From Gambelia wislizenii (Eukaryota; Chordata; Lepidosauria; Squamata; Crotaphytidae), in NCBI GenBank assembly GCA_030847615.1, contig JAUMIR010000004.1, positions 76,601,001 to 76,665,000 on the forward strand: a stretch of 64,000 bases of DNA, in the 5' to 3' direction. The notes beneath the pieces are model-generated. The model worked only from the letters and a program-made list of their open reading frames with translations. It had not been told where the DNA came from and did no database searches. Both the position numbers and the translations under genes were made by a program. How positions within the stretch are numbered: the stretch's first letter is position 1; every line of letters begins with the position of its first letter. Shown here in pieces: positions 1 to 10,694 of the stretch.

Positions 1-627
1 AATTGATCATAGGGACAACTTGGAAGCAAAGTCCTATATATAAATTTACTACATAAACTATGGGAAATTATTATATTATAAAATTCATTAATATATTATC
101 ATAAATTAATGAATGAAAGACAAGAGCTCCATAAACTACTGTTAAAAATGCAAATGGTAATAGTACTTTAAAATATTTACATTCTGCAGAAATATTAGCA
201 TTATTTGGTAATATTTGAACTACTGATTCTGTGAGACGGTCAAGATTGTTGAAATTTAATTTGTTAATCCTTAATAGACACAGAGGTAATCATTGAATTT
301 GAATATCAGGCAAAAAAAAAAGCTGTGTCAAACTTTGTAATTTCTGAATCCTATTTCTGAACTGCAAGGTACTGTCCTGTATTGCATGGTAATGTTTTGT
401 ATTGTAATGCATTCTGAGGTATTGGGTTATTTCTGAGAAGCAGGGAAGACATAAGTGGGAGAAGTAGAAATAGAAATAGAAATATTTAAAGAAAAAAGAG
501 GGAAAATAAGAGTATTGAAAGTATAGGATTACAGGGGAAGCAAACAGTAGGTGTAGGAGGAGAGTAAGGAATAGAAGAAAGGCTGATAGCTGAAAGGCAA
601 AATTAGAGCAGTGATTAGAAAGAAAAA
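1..627 (+). other. Presumed 5' leader of the L1 element plus flank
   Basis: No gene is recognised. The last part, purine-rich from about 420, leads directly into L1 ORF1 and is probably L1 5' UTR. A stop codon (TAG, 616-618) lies in frame just before the first ORF1 ATG. I could not place the 5' end of the L1: the sequence after its poly-A tail (GTGAGGAAGG) is not found here as a target duplication, so the element may start outside the window. Confidence 0.4.
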
Positions 628-1753
628 ATGAAGAAAAGAGGGGAAAGGTGTGAACAAATGGCATACAGCACAAGGAAAACAACGGCTCAACTCCAATCTC
701 AAACCATAACAATAAGACCATCACTAGAGCTACCAAAGCCTCCAGAAGTGCATACATTAATACTGGAAGAACTGAGGTCAGAACTCAAAAACTTTAAACA
801 AGAAATGAGAAAGGAATTGAAGGACATCAGAAAAGAAATTAAGCAAGACTATAAAAAAGAAACAGAGATATTGAGTAAAAAAATGGATAAAATAAACAAA
901 GAAGTAGAAGATATGAAAAAAGAGATAGAATTACTGAAGGACAAGACTAAAGAATCTGAAAAAGTGACTGAGAAAATACAAGAAAAACAAAACAGAGAAG
1001 AAGTATTACTGTTAAACCAAGAACTACATTATAGGGAAAAGTGTTTGAAGCTAAGAGGATTATTGGAAAAAGTAAATGAAAATTTATTTGAAAGGATAAT
1101 TCCGGATTTAGCAAAATTCACAGACTTCCCTGAAGAATACCTTGAAGAAGAAACAGAAAAGATATTCAGGATCAACTCGGTGGTAGCAAGAGAAAGGAAG
1201 CTACCAAGGGATATAGTCATTCAATTTACTAAGACAAAAATAAAGGAAAGAGTATTGCAACAAAGCTACAGGGATGCATTTAAAATAAGAGATGAGGAAA
1301 TATTTTTTTTAAAGATGTTCCAATAACTATATTTAAAAAAGGCAAGACTACAGAACAATTACACAGTTCTTAACAAGAAGTGGAGTGAACTGTAGGTGGA
1401 ACAAAATAGAAGGCATTTTGTTTAAATATAAACAAAGAAGATATAAAATAGATTCTGTGCAAAAAGCTACAGAATTCTGCAGAAGATTTGATAAGAAGAC
1501 ACAACAAAAAGACTCCAGCAAACAGGCAGCTAAAGAAGAGGAAAGAGGAGAAAGAAGATTTATAAGAAGAAAGGAAAAAAAAGAAGCGGAGAAAGGAGAG
1601 GATACAAAACAAGCAGAAGCAGAAGAAGAAGAAGCAGAATTGATATTAACAGTAGAAACAGAGGGGAAAAAGGAACTAGAAGAAGAAGAACTAGAAAGTG
1701 AGGAAGGAGAAGAAGGGGAAGCTGAGGAAGAGTTAGGCGAACATGACGCTTAA
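628..1753 (+). pseudogene. L1 retrotransposon ORF1 (RNA-binding protein), frameshifted
   Basis: ORF1 of an L1-type LINE; in intact elements it is a trimeric RNA-binding chaperone of the L1 particle. From ATG 628 (ATG 658 is an equally good start), residues about 41-135 are a lysine/glutamate-rich coiled coil, followed by an RRM-like segment starting CLKLRGL (residues 139-145) and a C-terminal-domain segment KLPRDIVIQF (191-200), the order seen in L1 ORF1p. The frame is lost at the T8 run 1303-1310, shifts again at the A6 run 1335-1340, and resumes through 1385-1753 (YKQRRYKIDSVQKATEFCRRF). The protein then ends in a tail of about 75 residues that is first lysine/glutamate-rich and then strongly acidic. 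The TAA stop (1751-1753) overlaps the ORF2 ATG (1743). Both breaks sit in homopolymers, so sequencing error cannot be excluded, but ORF2 is clearly dead. Confidence 0.85.
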
Positions 1754-3783
1754 AATAAATTCATGAAATGTGAAAGGTTTGAATTCTGAGTACAAAAGAA
1801 GACAAGTCTTTCACTTTCTGGAAAAACAAAAATCAGATATAACATGCATACAAGAAACCAAGATAAAACAACAAGATATTAGATTTCTGAAAAACTCTAA
1901 ACTTGGGCAGATTTTCTATGCAGCAAATTCTGAAAAGAAAAAGAGAGGAGTTGCATTATATATAAACCAGAAATACACCACAAAGGAAATCTTTAAAGAT
2001 GACAATGGAGAATACATAGGTGTGGAAGTTGCTCTACCTAAAATAAACATTGTGATAGTGGGGATATATGCCCCCAATGAAAAACAGGAAAATTTTACAA
2101 GAATTTGCATCAGCAGCTAGGAAAATATGTGAATGGAAAGGTGCTTATTCTGGGAGACTTCAATGGAGTTCTAGACCCTAAAATTGATAGATTAAGTGAA
2201 AAGAAAAAAGGGTCACAGAGAAAACTACCAAGCAGCTTCTTTGACATAAAAGAAGAATACACATTGGAAGATGTATGGACGAAGAAACATGGGAAAGAAA
2301 AAGGCTTTACATTCTATTCAGAAAAATACAAAAACATGTCCAGAATAGATATGTTCCTATTATCAAAGAGTCTTATACCATTGGTTCAAGATATAGAGAT
2401 TCTTCCAAAAATTACGTCAGATCACTTTCCAATCAAGCTAGAGTTGAAGATAGAAAAGAAGGCAACTAGTTGGAGGTTGAATGAGCATTTATTGAAGAAT
2501 AAACAGTTTGTGGAAAAATTTAAAAAAGAAATAACTCTTTATTTTAAAGAAAATGAAAATAATGAATGTGTGTTGAAAACTGTTTGGGATGCCGCAAAAG
2601 CTGTTTTTAGAGGTATGCTAATTAAGAGAGGGGCAGAAGTTAAAAATCAGTATTCTGCCAGATACAATTATTTGATTAAAGAGTTGAAGGAGAAAGAAGG
2701 GAAATTAAGAGAAGATCCCTTCCAAAAAAAATTGATTAGACAGGTCAAACCCATTCACACTCAATTAAATTTAGAAACCATGACTACCATAGAAAGACAA
2801 ATGAAAAAAGCTCGTCACGTAAACTTTGAATATGCCAACAAATCGAGTAGGTGGTTGGCATATAGATTAAGGAAAGATGTGGGGGGGAAAACTGATAACA
2901 GAAATTAAATACCAAGGAAAATGTGTAACAAGACAAGATGAAATAAGTGCAGCTTTTAGAGCATATTATTCCAGCTTATTTAGCTTCAAAGGGAGACAAG
3001 AAGAAGAATGACAAAGAATGTTTAAATACTTAGAGAAACAAGACTTCCAGAAATTAAAAAGAGAACAGACAGAAAAATTGAATGGAAAAATTACAATGGC
3101 AGAAATATCTAAGGTCATACATGACTTGAAAAAGAACAAGGCCCCAGGACCAGATGGATATACAGCATCGTTTTATAAAAAAATTGAAAACGAATTGGCA
3201 TTACCACTCCACAAAACATTAAATGAGATAGACTCGAGTGGAATACCTGACACATGGAAAAACGCGAACATAGCAGTAATTTTGAAAGAAGGGAAAGACA
3301 GAAAAGAGATTGGAAGCTATCGACCCACCTCTCTTCTAAATCTGGATTACAAAATATATACCATGATATTGGCAAATAGATTAAAAGAAATAATACCAGA
3401 CATCATAAATGAGGACCAAAATGGTTTCATACCAGGTAAACTGTTTTCTACCAGGTAGAAAAATAAGCGACAACACCAGAATAGTCCTAGACATGTTAGA
3501 ATATTATGAGGCCCATAATGAAAAACAGCTGGGGATGATGTTGGTTGATGCCGAAAAAGCCTTTGACAATATACATTGGGATTTCATGATAGAAGTGATG
3601 AGAACATTAGAACTAGGAGATAAATTCTGTAGGAGAATAGAAAAAATCTATACGGAACAATCAGCACAAATTATTGTCAATGGCAAAAAGTGGGAACATT
3701 CAAAATTCAAAAGAGTACCAGACAGGGATGCCCAATATTGCCTCTCCTGTTTATCCTGGTATTAGAAGTTTTGAACAGAAATA

Positions 3784-5029
3784 CAGTTGTCCCTCCACAT
3801 TCGCGAACTTGACATTCGCGGTTTTGGTTATTCGCGGTTTTGGGAGGGCCCCCGCGGGCCCTCCCAAAACCGCGACACGGGGCCTCCAGAGTCCCCGTGA
3901 AAAGACCTGGAGGGAGCGGGGAAGCCCAGGCAGGCCTCCACGGGGCCCCCGGAGGCCCTCCGGAGGCCCCGCGAAGGCCTGAGGAGGGGTGGGGAGCCTT
4001 CGCGGGACCCCCGGAGGCCCTCTGGAGGCCCCGCGAAGGCTTGGGGAGGGGTGGGGAGGCCTTCGAGGGACCCCCGGAGGCCCTCCGGAGGCCCCGCGAA
4101 GGCCTGGGGAGGGAGGGAGGGAGGGCCGGGGAGACCTCCGCGGGGCCTAGCAAGGCCCCGCGAAGGTCTGGGGAGGGGGGGAGGGAGGGCCGGGGAGACC
4201 TTCGCGGGGCCTAGGAAGGCCCCGCGAAGGCCTGGAGAGGGGGGGAGGGAGGGCCGGGGAGACCTCCGCGGGGCCTAGCAAGGCGCCACGAAGGCCTGGA
4301 GAAGAGGGAGGGAGGGCCAGGGAGACCTCCGCGGGGCCTAGCAAGGCGCCACGAAGGCCTGGAGAAGAGGGAGGGAGGGCCGGGGAGACCTCCGCGGGGC
4401 CTAGCAAGGCACCACGAAGGCCTGGAGAAGAGGGAGGGAGGGCTGGGGAGACCTCCGCAGGGCCTAGGAAGGCCCCGCGAAGGCCTGAAGAGGGGGGGAG
4501 GGAGGGCCGGGGAGACCTCCGCGGGGCCTAGGAAGGCCCCGCGAAGGCCTGGAGAGGGGGGGAGGGAGGGCCGGGGAGACCTCCGCGGGGCCTAGGAAGG
4601 CCCCGCGAAGGCCTGGGGAGGGGGGGAGGGAGGGCCGGGGAGACCTCCGCGGGGCCTAGGAAGGCCCCGCGAAGGCCTGTGGAGGGAGGGAGGGAGGGCC
4701 GGGGAGACCTCCATGGGGCCTAGCAAGGCCCCGCGAAGGCCTGTGGAGGGGGGGAGGGAGGGCCAGGGAGACCTACGCGGGGCCTAGCAAGGCCCCGCGA
4801 AGGCCTGGAGAGGGAGGGAGGGAGGGCCGGGGAGACCTCTGCGGGGCCTAGGAAGGCCCCGCGAAGGCCTGGAGAGGGAGGGAGGGAGGGCTGGGGAGAC
4901 CTCCGCGGGGCCTAGGAAGGCCCCGTGAAGGCCTGGGGAGGGAGGGGGGAGGGGAGTCGTTATTCGCAGATTTTTCACATTCGCTGGGGTCCGCGGAACG
5001 GAACCCCCGCGAATGTGAAGGGACGACTG
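3784..5029 (+). mobile_element. Tigger/pogo-like nonautonomous transposon with GC-rich minisatellite interior (copy 1)
   Basis: Terminal inverted repeats pair CAGTTGTCCCTCCACATTCG on the left with the reverse complement of the right end, CAGTCGTCCCTTCACATTCG. The copy is flanked by a TA duplication (3782-3783 and 5030-5031), as expected for the Tc1/mariner-Tigger (pogo) group. The left arm carries repeated ATTCGCGGTTTTGG-like blocks; the right arm carries the ATTCGCTGGGGTCCGCGGAACGG block. The interior is a G-rich tandem array. No transposase motif is present, and the open frames across it come from the repeat. It is inserted in L1 ORF2 between motifs B and C. A second copy lies inverted at 18191-19146. 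Confidence 0.8.
3905..4950 (+). repeat. GC-rich minisatellite, period about 62-64 bp
   Basis: About 16 tandem units, each built from a G-rich block (GGGAGGGAGGGAGGG type), CCGGGGAGACCTCCGCGGGG, CCTAGCAAGGCCCC and GCGAAGGCCTGG. Spacing measured from successive GGCCGGGGAGACC occurrences is about 62-64 bp. The first units (3905-4100) differ, using GGACCCCCGGAGGCCCTC in place of the CCTAG segment, so there are at least two unit subtypes. The array fills the Tigger-like element almost entirely. Because the period is near a multiple of 3, several reading frames stay open by chance. Confidence 0.85.
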
Positions 5030-6731
5030 TATAAGAAAGAATGAGAATATCCCAGGTACTAAGATAAGAGGATTTACATATAAAGTAAGGGCATTCGCTA
5101 ATGATTTGATTATATTTATGGAAAATCCAAAGGAGCAAATAGAAGAATGTTTAAACTCCATGAAAGAGTTTGGCGAATTTTCGGGATGTAAAGTTAACAA
5201 AGAAAAGACAACGATATTAACAAAGAACATGAATCCCCAGGAAGAGAAAGAACTTACAGAAATATCAGGATGTAAAATTAGCAATAAAGCAAAATATCTA
5301 GGAATATGGCTGACTAAACGAAATGAGGAACTATTCGACAATAATTATAAAAATACCTGGTTAGAGATAAAGAAGGAGTTGGAAAGATGGAGCAAACCAG
5401 GTTTGTCACTACTTGGAAAGATTTCAGCAATAAAAATGGTTGTCTTGCCTAGAGTCCTATATCTGTTTCAAAATCTACCAATTTTGAATAGTGATAAAGT
5501 ATTTAAAATATGGGATAAAGATATCCATTTCTATGGGGAAAGAAGAAAGCGAGATTCAAAAGATCCTATTTGATAGACACAAGATTAAGAGGAGGTTGTG
5601 ACCTTCCAGATCTAAAGCTTTATTATCAAGCATCGGTTTTAACTTGGATAAAGGAATGGGTAAATCTAAGAAATAGGAGGTTGCCAAATCTGGAGGGGCA
5701 CGATGCCAGATTTGGTTGGCATGGCTACCTATTTTATGAAAAAGAAAAGCAAACAGAGGGTTTACCAACCACTGTGTACAGAAAGGTTTGCTGAGAGTCT
5801 GGGGGAAAATCAAAGGGACTTTTTATTTTAAAATCCTGCTATGGATATCCACTCAAGAGGCCTTTATGTCAAGATGGACAAAAACAGATTATTGGCTAAG
5901 GTATTCAGACATAGGAAAGAAAGGGGAGGATAATTTGTTAAGGATGGAAAACAGAGAAGTTTTGCAAGAAAGGTATAACATAAACTGGTTTGCATATAAA
6001 CAGTTAAAAGAAAAATTTCTTGAGGATATGAAGAAAGAGGGGTTTGAGAAGGAATACAATGATTTAGACAAATTATTACTAGAGGAAAGTAGTAAAAAAG
6101 CCATCACAAAATTCTATAGCTTATTATTGATGAGATCTACAGAACGGGAGTATGTTAAAGAATATATGACTAAATGGGCACTAGATATGGGCGAGGCCAT
6201 ATCTTTAGAGGAATGGGAAAATGCAAGGAAAAGATAGTTTGCATTCACAGCATCTCAAAATATAAGAGAAAATTATATTAAAATGGCTCTTAGGTGGTAT
6301 TATACACCTCTAAAATTGAATAAGATGAAAGCAAGTGTGCATAGTAACTGCTGGAAATGCAGGAAAAATAAGGGAACTTTAATGCATATGTGGTGGCATT
6401 GTGAGAAGATCAAAAAATTCTGGAGGCAGGTTCACAGGGCAATTATAGAGATTTTCCAAATTGATATTGTCTTTACCCCTAAGATGTACTTATTAAACAT
6501 TTTAGAAGAGCTGGAGGAAGAGATAACATTTACTGGAGAACAGTCCTTTATATGATTATTGCAGCCAGATTGGTTATTGCAAAAAAGTGGAAGGTTACAG
6601 ATCACTCGACGATAAATGAATGGAAAAACAGGCTGATAGACATGTTAGAATTAGATATTCTGACAAAAATGTTGCATAATATGAAAGAGAGCATGTGGAA
6701 GAAAGAGTGGAAACCAATTTTTGAATACTGA

Positions 6732-7097
6732 AAAGAAATGGGTGAATTACAGGCTAGTTACGTTATAGGAAGTTAAGCATCTCCAGCGAAGCAAGGAGTT
6801 AAGCCGATATAAGAGTGATCTAACATGAAACTGTTAAAGTCATTTTAAGTTTGCAATTTTTATGCTGTTAGTCTGATATTCACCAGAATACAAATAGGAA
6901 GTCACAGATAAGCTTCAGGTCCAAAACTCTTACTTTATTATATTTTTTCTTTTGGTTGAAGTTACATTATTAAAAATTATGCATAATCTTACCGATTTAT
7001 GATGTATACAAACATAAGCATAAGAAACCAAGTTGTTTAAATATAAGATGTTTAATTGTAAATAAACAAATAAATAGAAGAATGCAAAAAAAAAAAA
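6732..7097 (+). mobile_element. L1 3' UTR and poly-A tail
   Basis: Sequence between the ORF2 stop and an A12 run (7086-7097). An AATAAA signal lies at 7061-7066, about 20 bases before the tail. This marks the 3' end of the L1 that begins upstream of 628. Confidence 0.75.
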
Positions 7098-7942
7098 GTG
7101 AGGAAGGAAGGAAGGAGCGATCAGTGGCTACACCCTTTGCTGTCCTTCCAAATTGAAAGAACACCATTTAAAGCCCATTGAAAGTGAGGATGCAGGCGGG
7201 TGCATGTGTGTGAATGTGCGATCATCTGCTCAGACGATGGCATTTTTTACTGTGCCTTTAAACAAATGGAGTGGATGCAGGTGGGGGGGTTAATGGGTGA
7301 TCGTCTGTGATCTCTTTACAATTTACTCTCTCTTTAAAATTTAAACCAAGCATGCAGGGGGGGGGCGGGTTAAAGTAGAAGGGTTCCCAGTGTAGAAATC
7401 CATTGAACAGGGTGATTTAATGCAGACATACACAAACCTACTTGCAGCTGGAATGGAAGCCTTTGTTTTCATCTGGTGAGGCTGAATCTATTGAATGGGT
7501 GACTGACCCCTCTTCTCCTTTCTGAGCCCGCCCCTGTTCACATATATTTCCGGTCATCACCAAGTACTGAGATATCTTGTTCCAGGGTGTTTAGACGTAC
7601 AATTTTCCGAATCCTCCCGTGACTTTTTTAAAAAACCCGACAAACCGCATGACTGAAAGTTCCACAGGTTGCGTGATAAAAGGTGGCCCTCCTTCCCAAA
7701 ATCCCGTGCCCGACACGATGTACGTGTAAACAGCCAGTGCTCAACACGAATTCCTCCCACTACTTTTTCACCGTGTAAACGGCACCTTGGGATCTTGTTT
7801 TTGTCACGGAAGAGGTTGATGTGTAAACAACAATCCCAGGATATTGTTCATCCCAGGACAAATCATGTAAACAATTAAGATACGAACTCAGGATGAAGAT
7901 ATTTCACTTCTCCCCAGGATAAAAACTGCCATGTAAAAGAGT
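7098..7942. other. No gene; G-rich stretches and spaced GTGTAAAC motifs
   Basis: No coding region or classified repeat recognised. A short GGAA-rich stretch follows the L1 tail, and G-runs occur near 7285 and 7360. Between 7724 and 7938 the 8-mer GTGTAAAC or a close variant recurs at 7724, 7773, 7821, 7865 and 7931, most steps being 44-49 bp, with CCCAGGA motifs between them. This may be the inner part of an unrecognised MITE. Confidence 0.4.
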
Positions 7943-8165
7943 TCATAGAATCATAGAGTTGGAAGAGACCACAAGGGCATCTAGTCCAACCCCCTGCCAT
8001 GCAAGAATACATAATCAAAGCACTCCTTTCAGATGACCATCCAGCCTCTGTTTAAAAACATCCAAAGAAGGAGACTCCACCACACTCAGAGGCAGCACAT
8101 TCCACTGTCACTCTTACCACCAGGAAGTTTTTCCTAATGTTTAGGTGGAATGTCTTCTCTTGTCA
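7943..8165 (-). mobile_element. CR1 LINE, 3' end fragment
   Basis: Read on the minus strand it carries the CR1 C-terminal coding tail and 3' end, with the terminal segment GACTAGATGCCCTTGTGG followed by TCTTCCAACTCTATGATTC and the ATTCTATG-type end. It matches the 3' end of the CR1 at 46440-47720 in this window. It is 5'-truncated, as is typical for CR1. Confidence 0.8.
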
Positions 8166-8801
8166 ACTGAAAGTTCTCAAGGGAGCTTGCAGTGTTTTCA
8201 GGCCTAGCTCCAGGCTGATTGTCCCTGCCTCACTCCTAGGCCGCTTGGAAACTACATAGTAACTAGTGCTCACAAGAATTCCTTGATGTAACTCTAGGGT
8301 TGCCCCTTTGCAGGCAAGCTGGGGGTTGGGTGTATTGGCCAGAGGCACACTTGACCTCATCTTTTATTATTCTTAAAGAATCCTGTTAGGTAGCTTAACC
8401 TCAGGGAGACAGCAACTGGCCACAAATCAGCTATATAAACTGCATGATTGAGCAGGGATTGAAACCAGGGGCTTCACATCCCAGGACTCTTTAGGACATT
8501 GTCTTGGCAGTGAAAGTGGAATCATAGGGATTTAATTGTACAGTGCAGGTTTCCCCAGTTCACAACCCAAATGCTTCCTGTTATACAGTACTACAGTAGT
8601 TCTCAGTTCACAATTCAGTGTGTAACACCTGACATTTATCATTGTTAAATTTTCTTTTGTTAATTTATGTGCTTACTTGTGGCACTGATAGCACTTGAGA
8701 TAAAATAATATCCTAGAAAGGGATTCTAGGAGTTGTAGTTGAAGAATTACTTTTGCAAGAGTTTAAAAAAGGTACATTTTTCTTTTGGACTACAGCTCTT
8801 T

Positions 8802-8945
8802 GGAGATTATCAGACGCAGTAAAAAGTACCTGAGGAAAACAAACAGGAGGATGTTCCTGTCCCACGAATGGGACCTGGTTTCACACAACTTTGTGCTCAT
8901 CGTGTTCTGCTCCAATGCTTCTGCAGTTAGTTAGGTGATGCTTTT
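8802..8945 (+). mobile_element. PIF/Harbinger-like MITE, one end only
   Basis: Begins GGAGATTATCAGACGC, the terminus shared by the MITEs at 12779, 17723, 31177, 42201 and 59613, and continues GATGTTCCTGTCCCAC as in the 12779 copy. No matching right end was found, so it is a truncated copy; the right limit is approximate. Confidence 0.55.
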
Positions 8946-9009
8946 AATTGAGAGATGCTCCCATCAACAGGAACAAGGACGTTGTCCTGGTGTTCTCCTC
9001 AGGTACTTT

Positions 9010-9110
9010 TTTACCATGTTTGATAATTTCCTTAGAATCCTCCCAACCAGTATGGCCACTGGGAGTTATAGTCTAAGTCTAGGAGTTCAAAAAGTAACCA
9101 TATTTCAAAC
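9010..9110. repeat. Short palindromic TGTAGTCC-type repeat, diverged
   Basis: AATCCTCCCAACCAGTATGG, CACTGGGAGTTATAGTC and AAAAAGTAACC follow the same order as the clearer copy at 10262-10370. This is a short palindromic element of MITE type; no duplication was identified. Confidence 0.4.
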
Positions 9111-9123
9111 TTTAATATTTTGT

Positions 9124-9790
9124 ATACTCTCTCTCTCTCTGGCTTTTCTTCGCAAACGAAGATTCAAGAAGGACTCATCCCACGCTTTCTGCAAGCGTGC
9201 TGATGACTGAAAAGGCCATCCAAGATAAACATGTCCGGTTGCAGAAAGCACAGCAGAAGGTCTCCTTGGGTGATGTTTCCAGGTTGTGATTCTTTCTGCG
9301 TTGTCATTTCTCTTCAAGACTTGTTCAGCGTGAGCTCTCAAATAAGGCTGCAGCATTGTGGATAGTGCATCTCCAAGCCTCCCAATGTGAGGCCATGGTG
9401 GACCATTGTTGGTGATCAATTTGGCCAAGCCTGAAATGTTGTTTCAGGGAGTCCTTGTATCGCTTTTTTAGAGCGCCTCTCTTACCCTGACCCGTGGCAA
9501 GTTCACCATAGAATACTATTTTTGGGAGGCGATGGTACTCCATCCTAGAAATGTGCCCTGCCCAGCACAGCTGTGTTCTCAATATCATGGCCTCAATGCT
9601 GGTGATCCCTGCTTGCTCAAGGACAGCAACATTCGTCACATTGTCAGTCCAGTGTATATTTAGGATTGTACTTATACAGTGCTGATGAAAGTGTTCAAGG
9701 AGTCATAAGTGTTGGCGATAGGTGACCCATGTTTCAAACCCATAAAGGAGAATAGATAGTACAATGGCTCTATACACACTCTGTATATGG
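9124..9790 (-). pseudogene. Non-LTR retrotransposon ORF2, C-terminal fragment (copy 1)
   Basis: On the minus strand the frame reads TNVAVLEQAG, LCWAGHISRME, RLPKIVFYGELATGQGKRG and KKRYKDSLKQH, the C-terminal region downstream of the RT domain in a family of animal non-LTR elements; I do not assign the clade. Upstream, ETWVTYRQHL and ILNIHW continue in broken frame to about 9790. The terminal zinc finger (intact in the copy at 53114-53651) is degraded here. The 3' end is a TCTTCGCAAACGAAGA stem-loop (9147-9162) followed by an (AG)n tail, seen as CT on the plus strand at 9126-9140. 5'-truncated. Confidence 0.75.
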
Positions 9791-10261
9791 CTCTATACTG
9801 TATACTACAGTAATGGAATATATGCTGAAACTGAGACTGAACCAGAAATGAGTTTTGGCCTGCTGAATTCTGTTTGCCCTTGGGCAGTTGCTGAACAAAG
9901 CCCTGATCAGCTTCTGCTAGGCTGACCCTTTCTGCTCCTTCATTATTGGGAGTCTCTGTTTATAGCTAGTTGCTTGTTCTGGACTCTTGAGAAAAAGGGA
10001 ATTTTCCCCTGTAGTATCTCAGACAGGGTGGTGAATGTTCTGATGGCCTCCCTCCAGTATGTTTCAATTGTTTGTTTTTTGGCTCTTGCAGGTGAAAGCT
10101 GTTTGAAGTCAAATACAACTCCTTGCTGGTAGGCAAAGCAATGCTGTGATTATGCAAACTCTACTTTCTGCTGAGACTGATTCCATTGCTCCAAAGTACA
10201 ATCTGTCTAATTTAGTATGAGCAGAGTTGGCTGATTTAGCAAGAGCAAAGCTTTTTCCAAC
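9791..10261. other. No feature seen
   Basis: Mixed-composition sequence without a recognised gene, repeat terminus or RNA. A short minus-strand open frame (9966-10157) has no recognisable motif. Confidence 0.4.
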
Positions 10262-10370
10262 TACAGTTTATAGAATCCCCCAACCAGCACGATGAAGGCA
10301 ACTAGCCATGCTGGATGGAAGGTTTCTGGAACTTGTAGTCCCCAAAGTAACATTTCCAAGCTCTGTTCAA
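10262..10370. repeat. Short palindromic TGTAGTCC-type repeat
   Basis: Contains TAGAATCCCCCAACCAGCA and GGAACTTGTAGTCCCCAAAG, the two arms of a very common reptile palindromic element. Similar arms occur near 9040, 35300, 35530 and 35790. Likely a small nonautonomous DNA transposon. Confidence 0.5.
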
Positions 10371-10694
10371 AGAAAGGTCTGCCCTCCCTTCCTCGTGAAA
10401 AAAATCACAGTTTTGACCATTAGTGGGATTTTACAGCTAGATACACAGAAGGGAGTCTATGTAATTCAATGATAGCCTTTCTTTAGTTTTTATTAACACA
10501 ATGATCTGCACCTATTGTTTTTTCACATCATTTACAGCAAATTGCACAAATAAGCAATACAAGCTGCACTACATTCTATCTGTCAATAAGCCAGAATTGG
10601 TGATGGCAGGATGGGTGAGAGAACTGCGTACCCAGCTAAATAATTGTCATTGGAGAGATTTAGGGGGCAAGTTCATAATCTGGAAACACTCCTA

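Larger units (their letters stand above)
1743..6731 (+). pseudogene. L1 retrotransposon ORF2 (endonuclease/reverse transcriptase), broken and interrupted
   Basis: ORF2p nicks DNA and performs target-primed reverse transcription. The ATG at 1743 overlaps the end of ORF1; codon 8, a tryptophan by context (NSWNVKGLN), is TGA at 1764-1766. The AP-endonuclease domain is legible: CIQETKI with its catalytic Glu, VILGDFNGVLD (about 2133), RIDMFLLSK and SDHFPIKLEL with the catalytic His (to about 2450). Reverse transcriptase: KNKAPGPDGYTASFYKK (about 3133), motif A DAEKAFD (about 3550), motif B RQGCPILPLLF (about 3722), motif C FANDLIIF (about 5093), where the first Asp of the usual ADD is Asn. The downstream GKISAIKMVVLPRVLYLFQ (about 5417) and a C-terminal cysteine-rich segment CWKC...H...C (about 6350-6410) fit L1. 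It ends KEWKPIFEY with TGA at 6729-6731. Multiple frameshifts (near 2105, 2900, 3440, 3720, 5570, 5790, 6550) plus the insertion at 3784-5029 inactivate it. Confidence 0.9.

Noticed and set aside
1303..1340. Programmed frameshift in L1 ORF1 at the T8 and A6 runs
   Set aside because: Two homopolymer indels in a plainly dead element are better explained by decay or sequencing error.
3905..4950. CRISPR-like array
   Set aside because: Contiguous tandem units with no unique spacers, in a vertebrate-type repeat landscape.
3674..5341. Several 75-185 codon open frames across the first GC-rich array, both strands
   Set aside because: Repeat-derived: unit length near a multiple of three and no stop in the unit. 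No transposase motifs.
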